This document shows positions 7,614 to 17,132 of a stretch of 17,132 bases of DNA, one piece after another. A model generated the notes under the pieces. The model did not search any database, was not told the origin of the DNA, and saw only the letters and a list, made by a program, of their open reading frames with translations. Every line of letters starts with the position of its first letter. Position 1 is the first letter of the stretch. The stretch comes from Terana coerulea (Eukaryota; Basidiomycota; Agaricomycetes; Polyporales; Phanerochaetaceae). The position numbers and the translations under genes were made by a program. The stretch spans positions 1 to 17,132 of the forward strand of contig JAKOGH010000372.1 in the NCBI GenBank assembly GCA_024811115.1, in the 5' to 3' direction.

Positions 7614-10600
7614 TTATATGCGCCCGCCGACAGGTATGCTTGGTGGTGAATCTGTCATGATCTCGGCTGCAGAGCCTGTCAGAGACGGCGACTCCGGTAG
7701 GCTCCCTGGGCTAGCCTGGTGGCGCGACATCGAGGACGAGGACGCACGGCGGAAAGGGTGCTGTAAAAGACATTCAGTACTCAGCCAAGCATCACGCAAG
7801 CGAGCGACTCACCGCTTTCGAGGGGGTAAGCTTGTGTATCAGGCTTTTCACCCTGTTGCGCTCGTGCGGGTGCGAGGACTTCGCGCTCGTAATTGAGTCT
7901 TCGCCCGATTCCGCGCCCGCTGTCGGAAACGCCACGGGCAGCGGCTCCGCTAGGTGTTGCGGACTGTGGCCATGTGAGTGCGACTGCGTGTGCGTCCCCG
8001 AGCTCTTGCGCCGGACGAACGACGTGACGCGCTCCCTGATCTTGCTGCCTCGCTTCTTCCCGCTGACGCTCCCCAGCGGCGAGCCCGAGCCTGAGGGCGG
8101 GTCGTCCTGCCCGTGGCCGGCGTGGGACGACTCGACGTAGTGCTCGAAGGTACTCTTGGAGGAGCGCATGTCGAAGCCGTGCTCGCTGCTTGTGCCGTGG
8201 TGAGGATGCAAGAACGAGGAAGGTCTGGAATGGGATAATGCCGGGCGACTTGGACTTGAGGGTGCGTCGTTCAGATCCAAAAACATGCTTCCCGGACTGG
8301 ATTGATCTCCATTGAGGGTCGTGCCTATATCAGCACAGAACACTATTAGGCCGTACGGCGGAATCCAAGATCAATATACTACTTACCCGAGAATGCGCGA
8401 GAATGCACGTCCCTGAACGCGCCACCACTTGTGTCCTGGGCTGCATGCAACGCAGATTCCAGCTCGTCTCGCGCGGCACGCAGCTCCGCCGCAGAAGCTT
8501 CGGCCTCCTGCAGCGCCTTCCCCCGCGCCTCCAGCTCGGCGGAGAGCTCGGCGAGCTCGTCGCGAATCGACTCGAGGAGGGTCGCCATGCCCTTCTTCGC
8601 CTTGCGTTCGGCGGCCGCGGAGTCTGCCGCGGCCGCCAGAGCGGAGGATTTCTCCTCCAGCTCGGACTGTAGGGCGGTGTTGCGGGCGAGGAGTTCCTGG
8701 CGAGAGGATTCAGTGGACTCAAGCGCAGCATGTTGAGAGGCGGACTGCGTGGAGAGAGCTTCCTCTGCGTTTGCCAAGTCCGAGGCCTTGCTCCGGAGCT
8801 CTGCCTTGAGCTGCTCTACCTCTGCCGACGACTGGGTCCGCACGGTGTCCAGTTCGGCGACCAGGTGCTCTTTCGCTTCGTTCTCAGCGGACGCAAGCTT
8901 TTCAGCGTCGCTCAACCGCTGAGACGTATTTGAAAGCAGGTGGGCAAGGTCCTCTTTCTCCTCACTTATCTTGGCAAAGGCGTCCCTTGCCTCTGTCAAA
9001 GCCGCCTCTGCGTCCGCTCTGGCCTGTTGTTCACGAACAGCTGTAGCTGAAGCTTCGCTTGCAGCCTCAGAGCGCCTTCCCATCTCGGCAGTGAGCTCCT
9101 GAACCCGTTCATCATGCTGAGCGCGGAGCACCTCGAGGTTGCTTGACAAGGCATCCCTGGCTTGCCGCTCCGTCGTCAGAGACGTCTCAGCGGTCCGCAG
9201 TTGCGAAGACAGAGCCTGCACGTCGGCGTTGACGGCGCTCGTCGCCTCGTCGTGTGCGCGGTGCGCGTCTGCTGCGGCCGCCTCGGCCTCGGTCACGGCC
9301 TGAGACTTGGCCTCCAATTGCGCACTCAACGCGTCGAGCCGCTGCGCGGTGCTCTTCTGTTGCCCGTTGCAGGGCGGCCTCCAGCTCGCCTTTCGCGTTC
9401 GCCTGCTTGTCCAACGCGTCCCTCAGCTCGCTAAGCTCCCTTGTCTTCTCCTCCACCACCCCCTTTAACCCTTCCGCCTCCACCTTCCTCTCCTCCGCCT
9501 CCGTCTCCCGCTCCGTATTCGCCACCTCCCAGTCCCGCCTCTCAGTCTCCAGAGTCTCCCGCAATCCTTCCACCTCCCGCACCTTCCCCTCAACCTCCCT
9601 CCTCAACGCCCCCAGCGCCGCCGTATGCTCTCCCCGCATCCGCTCCTCGCCCACCTCCCGCGCCTGTCGCTCGCGCTCGATGACGCCGACCGCCGTGCGC
9701 AGCGCCGCGCTCTCCGCCTCGAGCTTCTCGCGGAGGCTCGCGCCCATCGCGTCGTACTCTGCGCGGAGCGCACCGAGCGCCGCCTCGGCTGCCGTGCGCG
9801 CGGCGTCCGCGGTAGCGCGCTTCTCCGCGCCTGAGCGGGCAAGATCCTCCGAGGACGTGAGCTCGATCTTGAGAGAGCGCACGGTGTCATCGAGCGATGT
9901 CTGCAGGGAGTCGAAACGTCCCTGCAGGTCCGATAGCTGGGTATATGCATCGGACTTGGCGGCTCGCTCGGCATCGAGGGTTTGCGTTAGCGACTCGACC
10001 TCGTTGCGCAGATGCGCCAGGGCTTCTTCGGACTTCTGCCTCAGTGCATCGAGCTCGTCGTGCAGCTCTTCCCTGTGACGGCGCTCACTGTCCTTGGCGG
10101 CCTCCGTAGTAGCAAGCTCTTCGGACTTGGTCATCAGCTCTCGCTGCAGCTGCTCGGTCGTGCCGGCCAGCTCGTCCTGCAACGAAGCGAGCGAAGCTTC
10201 GCATCCGGCGTGCACCCCGATGGCGGCGTCTCGGGCGGCTTCCGTCTGCTCTAAAGCCAGCGTCCTAGCCTGCAGCTCCTCCATAAGGTTGTCGATCCGC
10301 GCACGCATCTCCTTGGACAGCGCTGCCAACTGTGCTTCGACCTGCACCTTCGACGCGTGCGCGGCCTCAGTGACAGAGGTGGCGTCAGCTATAACGCAAG
10401 TTTTCTCCTCGATCTCAGTCTTCAGCTTCTCGACTTCCTCGGCGTACTGAGCACGGACTTGTTCGAGAGTAGCTGTAGCTTCCTCCTTGGAGCTCCGTTC
10501 CGCGGCCACAGCCTCCTCGAGGGCGTGGAGCGCCTGAAGGGTGTCGCTTGATGTTGCAGAGTGAGTTCGCGGGTCTTCTCAGTGGACTGAGTGCGAAGCA

Positions 10601-11941
10601 GGTCGAGGTCGTGGGCGAGGGCATCGTTCCTGCGTTGTGCGCCCACGAAAGACGACTGGCTTGCTTCGAGTGTGGACGTGGTGTGGTGGAGGGAAGACTC
10701 AAGGCTGGCGTTCCTCGCTTCCAGGTCGGACACTGAGCTGGAGAGCTCGGTGACCTCGTCTCCGCGCAGCTCGAAACGCTGCAGCAGGTCCTGGAACCCC
10801 TGCTTGGTCTGTTCCAACTCGGTTTCTGTCGTGTGCATAATCCGAGAGACGGACGCAAGCTTCTCCTCCAGGGCCTTCACCTCCAGAATGGCGGCATTGT
10901 GCTTCTGTGTTTGGAGCGCGAGCGACGCGTTCGCGGTCTCTAGTTGTTTCATCGTCGCGGCCTGCTTCTCCTCATGCCTCGACCTCAGCCCCTGTTCTCT
11001 CTCCCTCGCCGCACCCAGCAACTGCTCCCTCTCCTCTCTGTGCTGATCATTCAGCCGCCCGATGCTCAGCCCCAGCTGCGCGTTGTCTGCATTCACCCGC
11101 GCGAGTGCTTGGGACAGCTCCGTGCGCTCGGCCTCCAACGCCGCTAGAGTGTTCGCGAGCCGTTCCGAGTTGCGGCATTCCGAGGAGAGCGTGTCGGAGA
11201 GCCGGGACGTGACTTGGCGTTCGCGCGTCAAGGACTGTTGGGCGTCGGCGAGCTCGTTGCGCACGGCGTCGTGGGCGGCCGAGGCCTTCAGGACGCTCTC
11301 GTCGGAGGCGCGGAGCGCGGTGCTAAGGCGGTCGTGTTCGGTTTGCAGGGACGCCAGGGAGCGCTCACGGTCGCGGCCGGACGCGGTCTGCTGCTCGAGC
11401 GCGTCGCGCACGCTCTGGAGCTGGCCTGTGACGTTCGTGCACACGGATTGCGCAGCGGAGAGTTGAGATTCGAGGTTATGCGTGAGCTGCGACTTTAAGC
11501 TGTCCAGGTGGTCATAGCGGGCCTGGACATGATATGAATGATGGAGCGCATATATAGACAGATGGCGGGGCACACCTGCAGTTCATCATGGGCTTGTTGC
11601 AGGGTGTCCAGGAGATGATGGCAGTTGGATGCGTCTTGCTTCGCCTCCGCGAGTTGTATGATGGCTCTGTACCCTGCGTCTCTGAGCATATGTGGGGGTT
11701 CGGTCCACTCTGGGGTAACAGGTGCATCCTCGGCACGCTGTAAAGAGCAGTTAGTACCATTCAGACGGCACAGTGACTCCGCACGCACCGTGCAGCTTGC
11801 ACAGTCGCAGTCTGTCTCACAGCTGGAGATACTGCTGGTATCATCTCCCTGCGTTGCTTCCGGTGCTTTCGACGATACAAAGCTCTGCAAAAATCCCAGC
11901 ATTATAATAGAATTTGTCTGTAACATGGGTTCGTTGAGCAT
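7614..11941 (-). CDS. Long coiled-coil protein, five exons, two frame breaks in the large exon
   Basis: Function unknown; the shape suggests a cytoskeletal, septal or vesicle-tethering scaffold. Exons are 11941-11789, 11737-11576, 11522-8387, 8324-7813 and 7760-7614, with introns of 51, 53, 62 and 52 bp. The product is about 1,369 residues if the frame is corrected. Residues 1-105 have a Cys cluster (S-C-E-T-D-C-D-C-A-S-C). About 1,050 residues of heptad-rich, Ala/Glu/Leu/Arg coiled coil follow, with repeated A-E-x-E-x-L and E-R-x-x-R units. The last 220 residues are low-complexity Ser/Pro/His with basic patches (KKRGSKIRERVTSFVRRKSS; RVKSLIHKL). In the large exon the coiled-coil frame slips near 10530-10550 and back near 9330-9362. 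The net shift is zero, but as written translation stops at 10422. The start could instead be the Met 13 codons further in (MLGFLQSF). Myosin-tail or golgin-like annotation would be composition-driven. Confidence 0.72.
9437..9665. repeat. Polypyrimidine/polypurine tract inside the coiled-coil exon
   Basis: About 230 bp are dominated by C and T on the plus strand (runs such as CTCCTCCACCACCCCC and CCTTCCTCTCCTCCGCCTCC), purine-rich on the coding strand. It encodes Glu/Arg/Lys-rich heptads. Such tracts are prone to replication slippage and sequencing error, and one of the two frame breaks lies less than 100 bp from its edge. Confidence 0.6.
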
Positions 11942-12602
11942 GCTCAGACACAGGTAAGGCTTCGACCCACCTTATTCGATTATGGTGCACTCATTGATCT
12001 ATTCTCTGTGGTCGTGCCTGCTCCTGTGGCGGTCGTGTGTGGTCTTGAAGGTCGTGGTAGAAGTGACAGGGGTGGCTAAGGGAGGGAATGATACTTTTAG
12101 GAGAGAGCCTGGCGGGACGGGGTAGGGACAGGAAATAAAAGGACAGCCTGGACAAGAAATTGGAAGTTGAAGGACGTCTGGAACGGACGGATCAGACGCC
12201 CGCTAGCAACGGAAAATGTGCGAGACGCGGTCACCGCCCCGCGGGGACAAATCGCGACGCGCCGCTTTCTTCGCAATCACAGGGACGTCTGTGATTGCCG
12301 CCTGCATCGGCTTAGCCCAGTCTGGGCCTGCGCCGCCGCTCATGCTGAACCTCTTCTGTCGTAAACCGGTCTTGAACGTTTGAACGTTGAACGTCATTGC
12401 AGGACCGCAGATATACTCCACAAATCTCTAAGCAAGCGGCCATGCTAATCTGCACGACTCTTATGCTGAAATACCGTATAGAGGGCTGAAATAGACCTGG
12501 ACATTATCGCCACTCGGTGGCCAGCGAAAACAAAGACAAAGGACTTATACTGATGGGATGTGCAAAGAACACGCGCCCGGTGGCCACAGCTCTTCGACGT
12601 GC
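11942..12602. promoter_or_regulatory. Divergent promoter region of coiled-coil and zinc-finger genes
   Basis: There is no coding signal; the short frames on both strands lack motifs. TGAACGTT is repeated head to tail at 12373-12380 and 12381-12388, followed by GAACGTC at 12389-12395. GGACGTCTG occurs near 12173 and near 12284. These short repeats could be factor-binding sites shared by the two genes. Confidence 0.35.
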
Positions 12603-12603
12603 C

Positions 12604-12612
12604 ATATAAAAG
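12604..12612 (+). promoter_or_regulatory. TATA box of the zinc-finger gene
   Basis: ATATAAAAG lies about 105 bp before the ATG at 12711. Between them, CACTAACCTTTTCTTTAG looks like an intron 3' end with branch site, so a short 5'-leader intron is possible, though no good donor is obvious. Confidence 0.6.
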
Positions 12613-12710
12613 CTGAGCTGCTCTCTGCTCATGTCATTCACTAACCTTTTCTTTAGGGACCCGCAGACACCGTCGAGGCACATCTGCACGCTCCGCCGCT
12701 CAGCTTCATC

Positions 12711-13442
12711 ATGGTCTTGCCTATGAAACAACTCCGAGACCGCAGGGACATGAACCAGCAAGGTTCTGACTTCGAAGACCACGACTTCGATTGCACCTCT
12801 CGCAATAGACCCAAGTCGAACGTCAAGCCGGGGCACTGTACACGCTGTGACTCAGCGCCCTGTGCGTGTTCAACCGACAGCGAAACCGACACAGAATCCG
12901 AAGATGACGAGAACGTGAACGATAATGCTCGTCCCGCTTGTGACGAGATGGACGTGGACCGCGAACGGTTGACCATCAGAATTCCTGCGCGACCATACCT
13001 GGCTCGTCGCGACTCCTCCCCCTCCTCAACCGCCAGCCCGGGCAAACGCAAACGCGCAGAAGCTGTCGAGGTCCTGTACTCAACGCCCGACTACCGGCGC
13101 GCGAGCACCCCGCCGCCAGAGCCAATCCTCGAGTCCCCGTTCGAGGAAGAGGAGGAGGACAGCATGGCCGTGGATGAGGACCAGCCGTACATCCCTGGCA
13201 AGCCTGTCTCCCCGGGGAGCCCCATGCTCGCACCTGGTCCTGTACCCATGCGATTCGCGCCCACCCATCCGCACTCGCCTGCACACGCGGGCGGGAGCAC
13301 GTCCCCGCTGAGGCCGAAGCATACGAAGAGTTTCCTGCCGTTCCCGTGCAAGGTCTCCGGATGCGGGTTTCGTGCCACGTCCAAGGCACATCTGAAGCAT
13401 CATATGGAGACGTTCCAGCACAGGCATTACTGTGGAGCCTAG
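12711..13442 (+). CDS. C2H2 zinc-finger protein with acidic regions
   Basis: A likely nuclear DNA- or RNA-binding regulator of 243 residues, single exon, uninterrupted. One zinc finger lies at the extreme C-terminus: Cys213-x4-Cys218-x12-His231-x5-His237 (F-P-C-K-V-S-G-C ... H-M-E-T-F-Q-H). A small Cys/His cluster near the start (His42, Cys43, Cys46, Cys51, Cys53) might bind a second metal but fits no family I can name. A KRKR at 112-115 is a plausible nuclear localisation signal. Acidic or Ser-rich stretches (S-E-T-D-T-E-S-E-D-D-E near 57-67; five Glu at 145-149) and Pro-rich segments (183-210) look like disordered activation or interaction regions. The start ATG follows a TATA box; a second in-frame Met sits four codons in. 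A single terminal finger makes sequence-specific binding alone uncertain; specific targets cannot be inferred. Confidence 0.72.
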   Translation: MVLPMKQLRDRRDMNQQGSDFEDHDFDCTSRNRPKSNVKPGHCTRCDSAPCACSTDSETDTESEDDENVNDNARPACDEMDVDRERLTIRIPARPYLARRDSSPSSTASPGKRKRAEAVEVLYSTPDYRRASTPPPEPILESPFEEEEEDSMAVDEDQPYIPGKPVSPGSPMLAPGPVPMRFAPTHPHSPAHAGGSTSPLRPKHTKSFLPFPCKVSGCGFRATSKAHLKHHMETFQHRHYCGA

Positions 13443-14014
13443 CTTGTTCGCTCTCTTGCGGAATGCCGGCGGAGAATTGCTCTCTGTTCTTCTTCTCTCT
13501 TGTCTGTGTTTAGAGTTGTCGCCAATCCACCGCAGAGCGTTCGCCATGCACACTCATTTAGCTACTTTATCAGTTTCTTGCACCTGACCCACGCTCCTTG
13601 CTGCATGACTCTATAGAATACTACCACCTTCACTATAACTTCGGTACGCACCGTATCAACATAACGCTCAACTGCGTAGCGACACAAAGTAGTAAAAAGT
13701 GTGAACCTGTGAGGTGGAGCCTTTCTAAGTGGTGTGGGGAGACAGCGAGTCTAATACGATGCTGTTTGCCCCTAATTTGCAGCGTTGCGAATATAGTTAC
13801 GTTTGAACTGCTGGTTGACAGTTCCTCAGACTGTGGTAAGACTATAAGCACTTCAGCTACTTGATGCAGGGCAATCATGACACTCTCCATTTCCCCACAC
13901 TGAGCACAATACACATTTACTAATGTACAGTTTATTCGAGACAAGACGACCAAGCAGGCTAATGACAAAGCAAGGCAAGGTATTATGCCTGATAGCGCAC
14001 GACATAAGAACGAT
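13443..14014. other. Intergenic region between convergent genes
   Basis: This lies between the stops of the zinc-finger gene and the homogentisate dioxygenase gene. Frames of 88 and 134 codons cross it on opposite strands without motifs or splice links. It presumably contains both 3' untranslated regions. Confidence 0.4.
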
Positions 14015-16166
14015 TCACAACACGGTACACTGCCCACTTGCCTGAGTATTCAGGCCCGGCAGCCCAGCCGCCTTCAGCTCCTTCTGGATCGCATCAAGGT
14101 GTGTCAAGAACTTCGCATCCAGATCATCCCACATTGCAGGCTCGTGTTCTTCCGCGGGAGTCAGCACCAGACATTCAGAGCGAAAGCCGAAAAACGCACC
14201 GTGACGCTTGTCCGTGTTCATAGCGTAGTCGGTGATCGTCATCATCATGCTTGACTCCGAACATCACCACTGATTTACAATTAGCTACGAGCGGTGGTTT
14301 ACAGTGCGCAAGTAGAAACTCACTGAGCGCGTTCTTCTGGATCCTTTGCGGCTTCAGCTCGCCTTCCGACGCAGCGTTGAACACGTTGATGTCAACGCCA
14401 TGCGGACAGAAGCCTGTTTCAAAGCTGAGGGCGCCGGGGACGAAGCCGTCCGAGCGACCGCCATAGTCGCCGAACACGAGACCGAGCACCTCTGAACAGG
14501 TGTTGCGGTGGAAATACTGCGACACCATTCAGCACAAGGGAACGCGCGAAGCAGAAGAGACGTACTGGAGGCCTGAACGTGCCCTCCGCGACGTCCCACC
14601 GCTCTTTGAAGACCGCGAAATCGGCGAGCGCGACTCCGGACGTCTTCGAGCGCGCGGTCAGGACGGTGAAGATGGACGGGTCGCAGTGGTCCTTGGTGAG
14701 ACTGCCCACGGCAATGAATGCGTCCAGGTCGTACTTGTAAGGAACGTAGCTATCAAGGAGAGGCACCGTCAGTACGTGATACGACCTGTGCGTGAGGCTG
14801 GATTGTCCTACTGACTTTCCATGCCAAGCGACAACGTCGAACGGCGTATGGTTTTGATGGCAGACAAACAACCTGCCACCAAGCCTAAGGGGCGAACTAT
14901 CAGCGGGACGGGCTTTCCGAGAATAATGGTATACATACTTGTAGACAACCTCCCAGGGGCTCTGATCAATGTCGAAGTGAGCGACGGGATGCTCAAAATC
15001 GCGGACATTCGCCAAACCGTTGGCGCCAAGGGGACCAAGTTCAGGCAGTTCGTAATGCATGCCGAAGATCTCCTGAATGTCTATGGAATTGGTGAAGTTA
15101 GCCCCCATGAATAACGCAGCGCTCGAGTTGAGTCATGCTTACATCCGCTTGCCTTGCCATCAGGGAGAGCAACCTAAGGACCATTTTCAGTAAATCGTCA
15201 TAACAAGGCAAATAAAAGGTATTTGCCTTCCACTTGATGCCACGCTGCACGACGGCGATCTCGCCAGGGAACACCAGGAGCCTACGTCATCATGAATATA
15301 CAGCTCATCGGTTCCATTTGTTTGTGGAGACGCACTTGCCAAGTTCAGTCTGGATATCCAACCGGCCATTCACCGGTACAATCAGAAAGTCGCCGTCCAT
15401 GTTCACGAAGCCCTGCTTGCCCATGTCCGCGTTGCACGCATACAAGTGGATGGCAAGGCCTTCCCGGAGCATAGGGCCACCGTTGCCCATCATTGTTGTG
15501 AGACTGTCGATGAACGTCACCTTCTCATTTGACGGTGCTTCATGAGGCGTCCAAGCGAGCTGTGTCGGAGTGACATGCTGCTTTGGGTCGTTCAGGGAGA
15601 ATTCGGCTACGAGCTAGCATGCAGAGGATGTTAGCAAAGCGGAGTGAAGTAAGTCAAACTGATTGAGCACGAACATTGGGTTCTGCTTCTCGGCTTTGGT
15701 AAAGCCGTTATGCAACAGAGGGCCGGATGCGATAGAACCATCTGCAAAGTCCGTGAGACAAGCATAGAGTGCGAATAATGGAGGCTACGAACGTGCGCTC
15801 ATTATGTTCTCGGGGAGTAGTGAAGGGCGTGCCGTTGATCTGCGAACGGATCATTAAAAGATAAATTATATTACCTTCCAAAGAAAAAACTCACACCCTC
15901 CGCATACAGATCATACTTAACCTTCTGCGGGTTATTCTGACCTATGGGGAGCGCACCAGGGCTGTCGTGCCGGGATGTTAATCATCGGGATGGGTGCAGT
16001 AGAGGAACATATGACTGACAGGGCCTCAGATGCAAATGAATTACCGAACCCAACTTGGTAGCGGTATGTATCACCCTTCCCTCGGGAGGCCAGGAATCCG
16101 GCTGTGGATGTTGCCTGCGGGCCGTGTCAGTCCTGCCTGTTACAGCCGCGCGAGTGGACGCACCAT
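14015..16166 (-). CDS. hmgA: Homogentisate 1,2-dioxygenase, 14 exons, two one-base frame breaks
   Basis: An Fe(II) enzyme opening the ring of homogentisate to maleylacetoacetate in tyrosine/phenylalanine catabolism. Exons: 16166-16164 (ATG only), 16114-16020, 15961-15895, 15839-15793, 15741-15671, 15613-15336, 15281-15227, 15173-15143, 15080-14939, 14884-14816, 14749-14566, 14516-14324, 14269-14200, 14148-14015; about 478 residues once frames are corrected. Blocks include Y-Q-V-G-F-G-N, L-P-I-G-Q-N-N-P-Q-K, G-D-F-L-I-V-P, G-E-I-A-V-V-Q-R-G, L-G-P-L-G-A-N-G-L-A-N and D-P-S-I-F-T-V-L-T-A. Iron ligands His350, Glu356 and His386 and active-site His307 keep the spacing of human His335, Glu341, His371 and His292. 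One-base excesses near 15708-15718 (after W-F-Y-R-I-R-P-S-V) and at 14257-14258 (in V-M-F-E-S-S) break the frame. The intron 15226-15174 begins with GC. The start is supported by a TATA box at 16260-16267. Confidence 0.88.
15174..15226 (-). other. GC-AG intron in the homogentisate dioxygenase gene
   Basis: After ...G-I-K-W-K the coding strand reads AAG|GCAAAT, and the next conserved block V-A-L-P-D-G follows CCTTAG|GTT. The 53-bp intron therefore starts with GC. No GT in the neighbourhood keeps both conserved flanks in frame. GC-AG is a known minor class of spliceosomal intron. Confidence 0.65.
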
Positions 16167-16259
16167 GATTGCAAGGTGCGATGAAGCAGTTATGCGTGGT
16201 GGACAAGAAGAGTCGCGCAGAGGGCTTATTGGTATGCTGCATATCGCAGGGCTGGTGCC

Positions 16260-16267
16260 CTTAAATA
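16260..16267 (-). promoter_or_regulatory. TATA box of the homogentisate dioxygenase gene
   Basis: On the minus strand GTATTTAAGG lies about 95 bp before the ATG at 16166. This supports the choice of a first coding exon that holds only the ATG. Confidence 0.6.
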
Positions 16268-16269
16268 CG

Positions 16270-17132
16270 CGCAGAGGCCGATGCTCCCTGAAGTCTGACT
16301 GAGCGGGCTGGAACAAACTTGGCGAATTCGGCTCATCGTCACTCGTAACCGCCGACTTGATTTAGGCATACTATCCCACCCCACAGGGCCAACAAACTCC
16401 CTGTGTCAACTTAGCGAGCTGAACATGTCGCCTAGCAGCGGACGTTGGGCCTTCATTGGTCCCACAGTGTAGTGTCTGCCCGTAACGGGACGGATTTTCA
16501 CTCGTGAGAAGGAGAAACAGTTCAGGATTGTCAAGTGATTAGGCCGACAGTCGGTGCGCCTGTCAAGGATAAACCAAAGTGCCTTGGGAGGACTTCTTGT
16601 GACCTACCCACGAGCCAAAACACAGTGGAGTGTCTATCAGGCGAGGGCCAGGAAGGCTGACGAGCACAAAAGCGGCAGAAACCACCCTTGCATGCTTACT
16701 TGGGGATGTAAGCGGTACCACCACACACCCGAGAGCAGATCGCCGACCACCGGGAGGAGAAGGAGATGGATTGTGATATGGAGACTTGACTCTGAGAGGA
16801 CATGTATTCCCATGGTGCTGCATAGGCGTTCGTTATCCTCGATGCGCTCGCTACAATTTCATCACCTGCTACGTTGCGGAATGAACATGGCGATACGGAT
16901 TGGACATAAGAACATGGCTTACCGTCATAATTGCACGGCGAAACACTAACGCAGCGTTAGAGCTACAGCGCGACGCCTCGTGTCGGATCGAAGTCATCAG
17001 AATCCACATCTCCATGTCCTTGAGCAAAAATACCTGCTTTCATGCTGTGCCTGCGGTGCCCGTTTTCCGTGCGGTGATTACAGCCACTCCCGTGGAATGA
17101 GTAGACTTTGTCCGAGCTGGACTTTCTGCGTC
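16270..17132. other. Gene-poor right flank
   Basis: Nothing convincing is present. A 131-codon plus-strand frame at 16554-16949 and an 86-codon frame opposite have irregular composition rich in Arg, His, Cys and Trp, no known motif and no splice-linked extension. The near part presumably holds upstream control sequence of the homogentisate dioxygenase gene. Confidence 0.4.

Noticed and set aside
9254..10078. 274-codon plus-strand frame rich in Ser, Arg and Ala
   Set aside because: It is the antisense of the coiled-coil exon; its Ser/Arg bias is the complement of Glu/Ala/Arg codons.
10530..10680. A 113-bp intron (GTGGGC...TTCAG) to bridge the first frame slip of the coiled-coil gene
   Set aside because: It restores the frame, but its donor is weak and it would remove good heptad sequence (N-D-A-L-A-H-D-L-D-L-L-R-T-Q), so a base indel is more likely.
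12604..12660. Upstream coding exon of the zinc-finger gene ending before CTAACCTTTTCTTTAG
   Set aside because: No convincing donor or upstream ATG between the TATA box and this point; at most a leader intron.
15614..15720. A larger intron from the GTTGCA after R-I-R-P-S to bridge the first break in homogentisate dioxygenase
   Set aside because: It keeps the frame but deletes the H-N-G-F-T block normally found after that motif, so a one-base indel is preferred.
16554..16949. 131-codon plus-strand frame in the right flank
   Set aside because: No recognisable domain, irregular composition and no promoter.

Overview
The window looks like nuclear DNA of a filamentous basidiomycete, most likely an Agaricomycete wood decayer of polypore type. 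The genes are short and densely packed on both strands. They are interrupted by many 49-66 bp introns with GT-AG borders and CTRAY-like branch sites, several promoters have a TATA box about 95-150 bp before the ATG, and codons favour G/C in third position. The gene set fits that lifestyle: an AA14-like copper oxidase for plant cell walls, a Ure2p-like glutathione transferase, and homogentisate dioxygenase for aromatic catabolism. The assignment rests on gene style and content, not on a marker gene.

Layout. 1-820: no gene, with one possible MITE-like inverted repeat. 825-1675 and 3646-4505: two diverged copies of one segment, each with a promoter and a small acidic protein of unknown function. 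Between them lies a glutathione S-transferase gene (2399-3310). 4662-6070 (minus): a secreted AA14-type lytic polysaccharide monooxygenase. It shares a divergent promoter region with a YAE1-family gene (6493-7077, plus). 7614-11941 (minus): a coiled-coil protein of about 1,370 residues. 12711-13442 (plus): a C2H2 zinc-finger protein, divergent from the coiled-coil gene. 14015-16166 (minus): homogentisate 1,2-dioxygenase in 14 exons. 16270-17132: no supported gene.

How the genes relate. This is an ordinary eukaryotic neighbourhood of single genes, not an operon or an obvious gene cluster. GST and homogentisate dioxygenase both handle aromatic or electrophilic compounds and the AA14 enzyme attacks the wall polymers beside lignin, but nothing in the sequence shows co-regulation.

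The most striking general feature is that three otherwise well conserved genes (GST, coiled-coil protein, homogentisate dioxygenase) carry five isolated one-base frame breaks in total, while AA14, YAE1 and the zinc-finger gene are intact. Uncorrected indels in the assembly are the simplest explanation; decay of one haplotype is the alternative. I did not see a clearly new multi-gene system. The best candidate for something undescribed is the duplicated small-protein family that flanks the GST gene.
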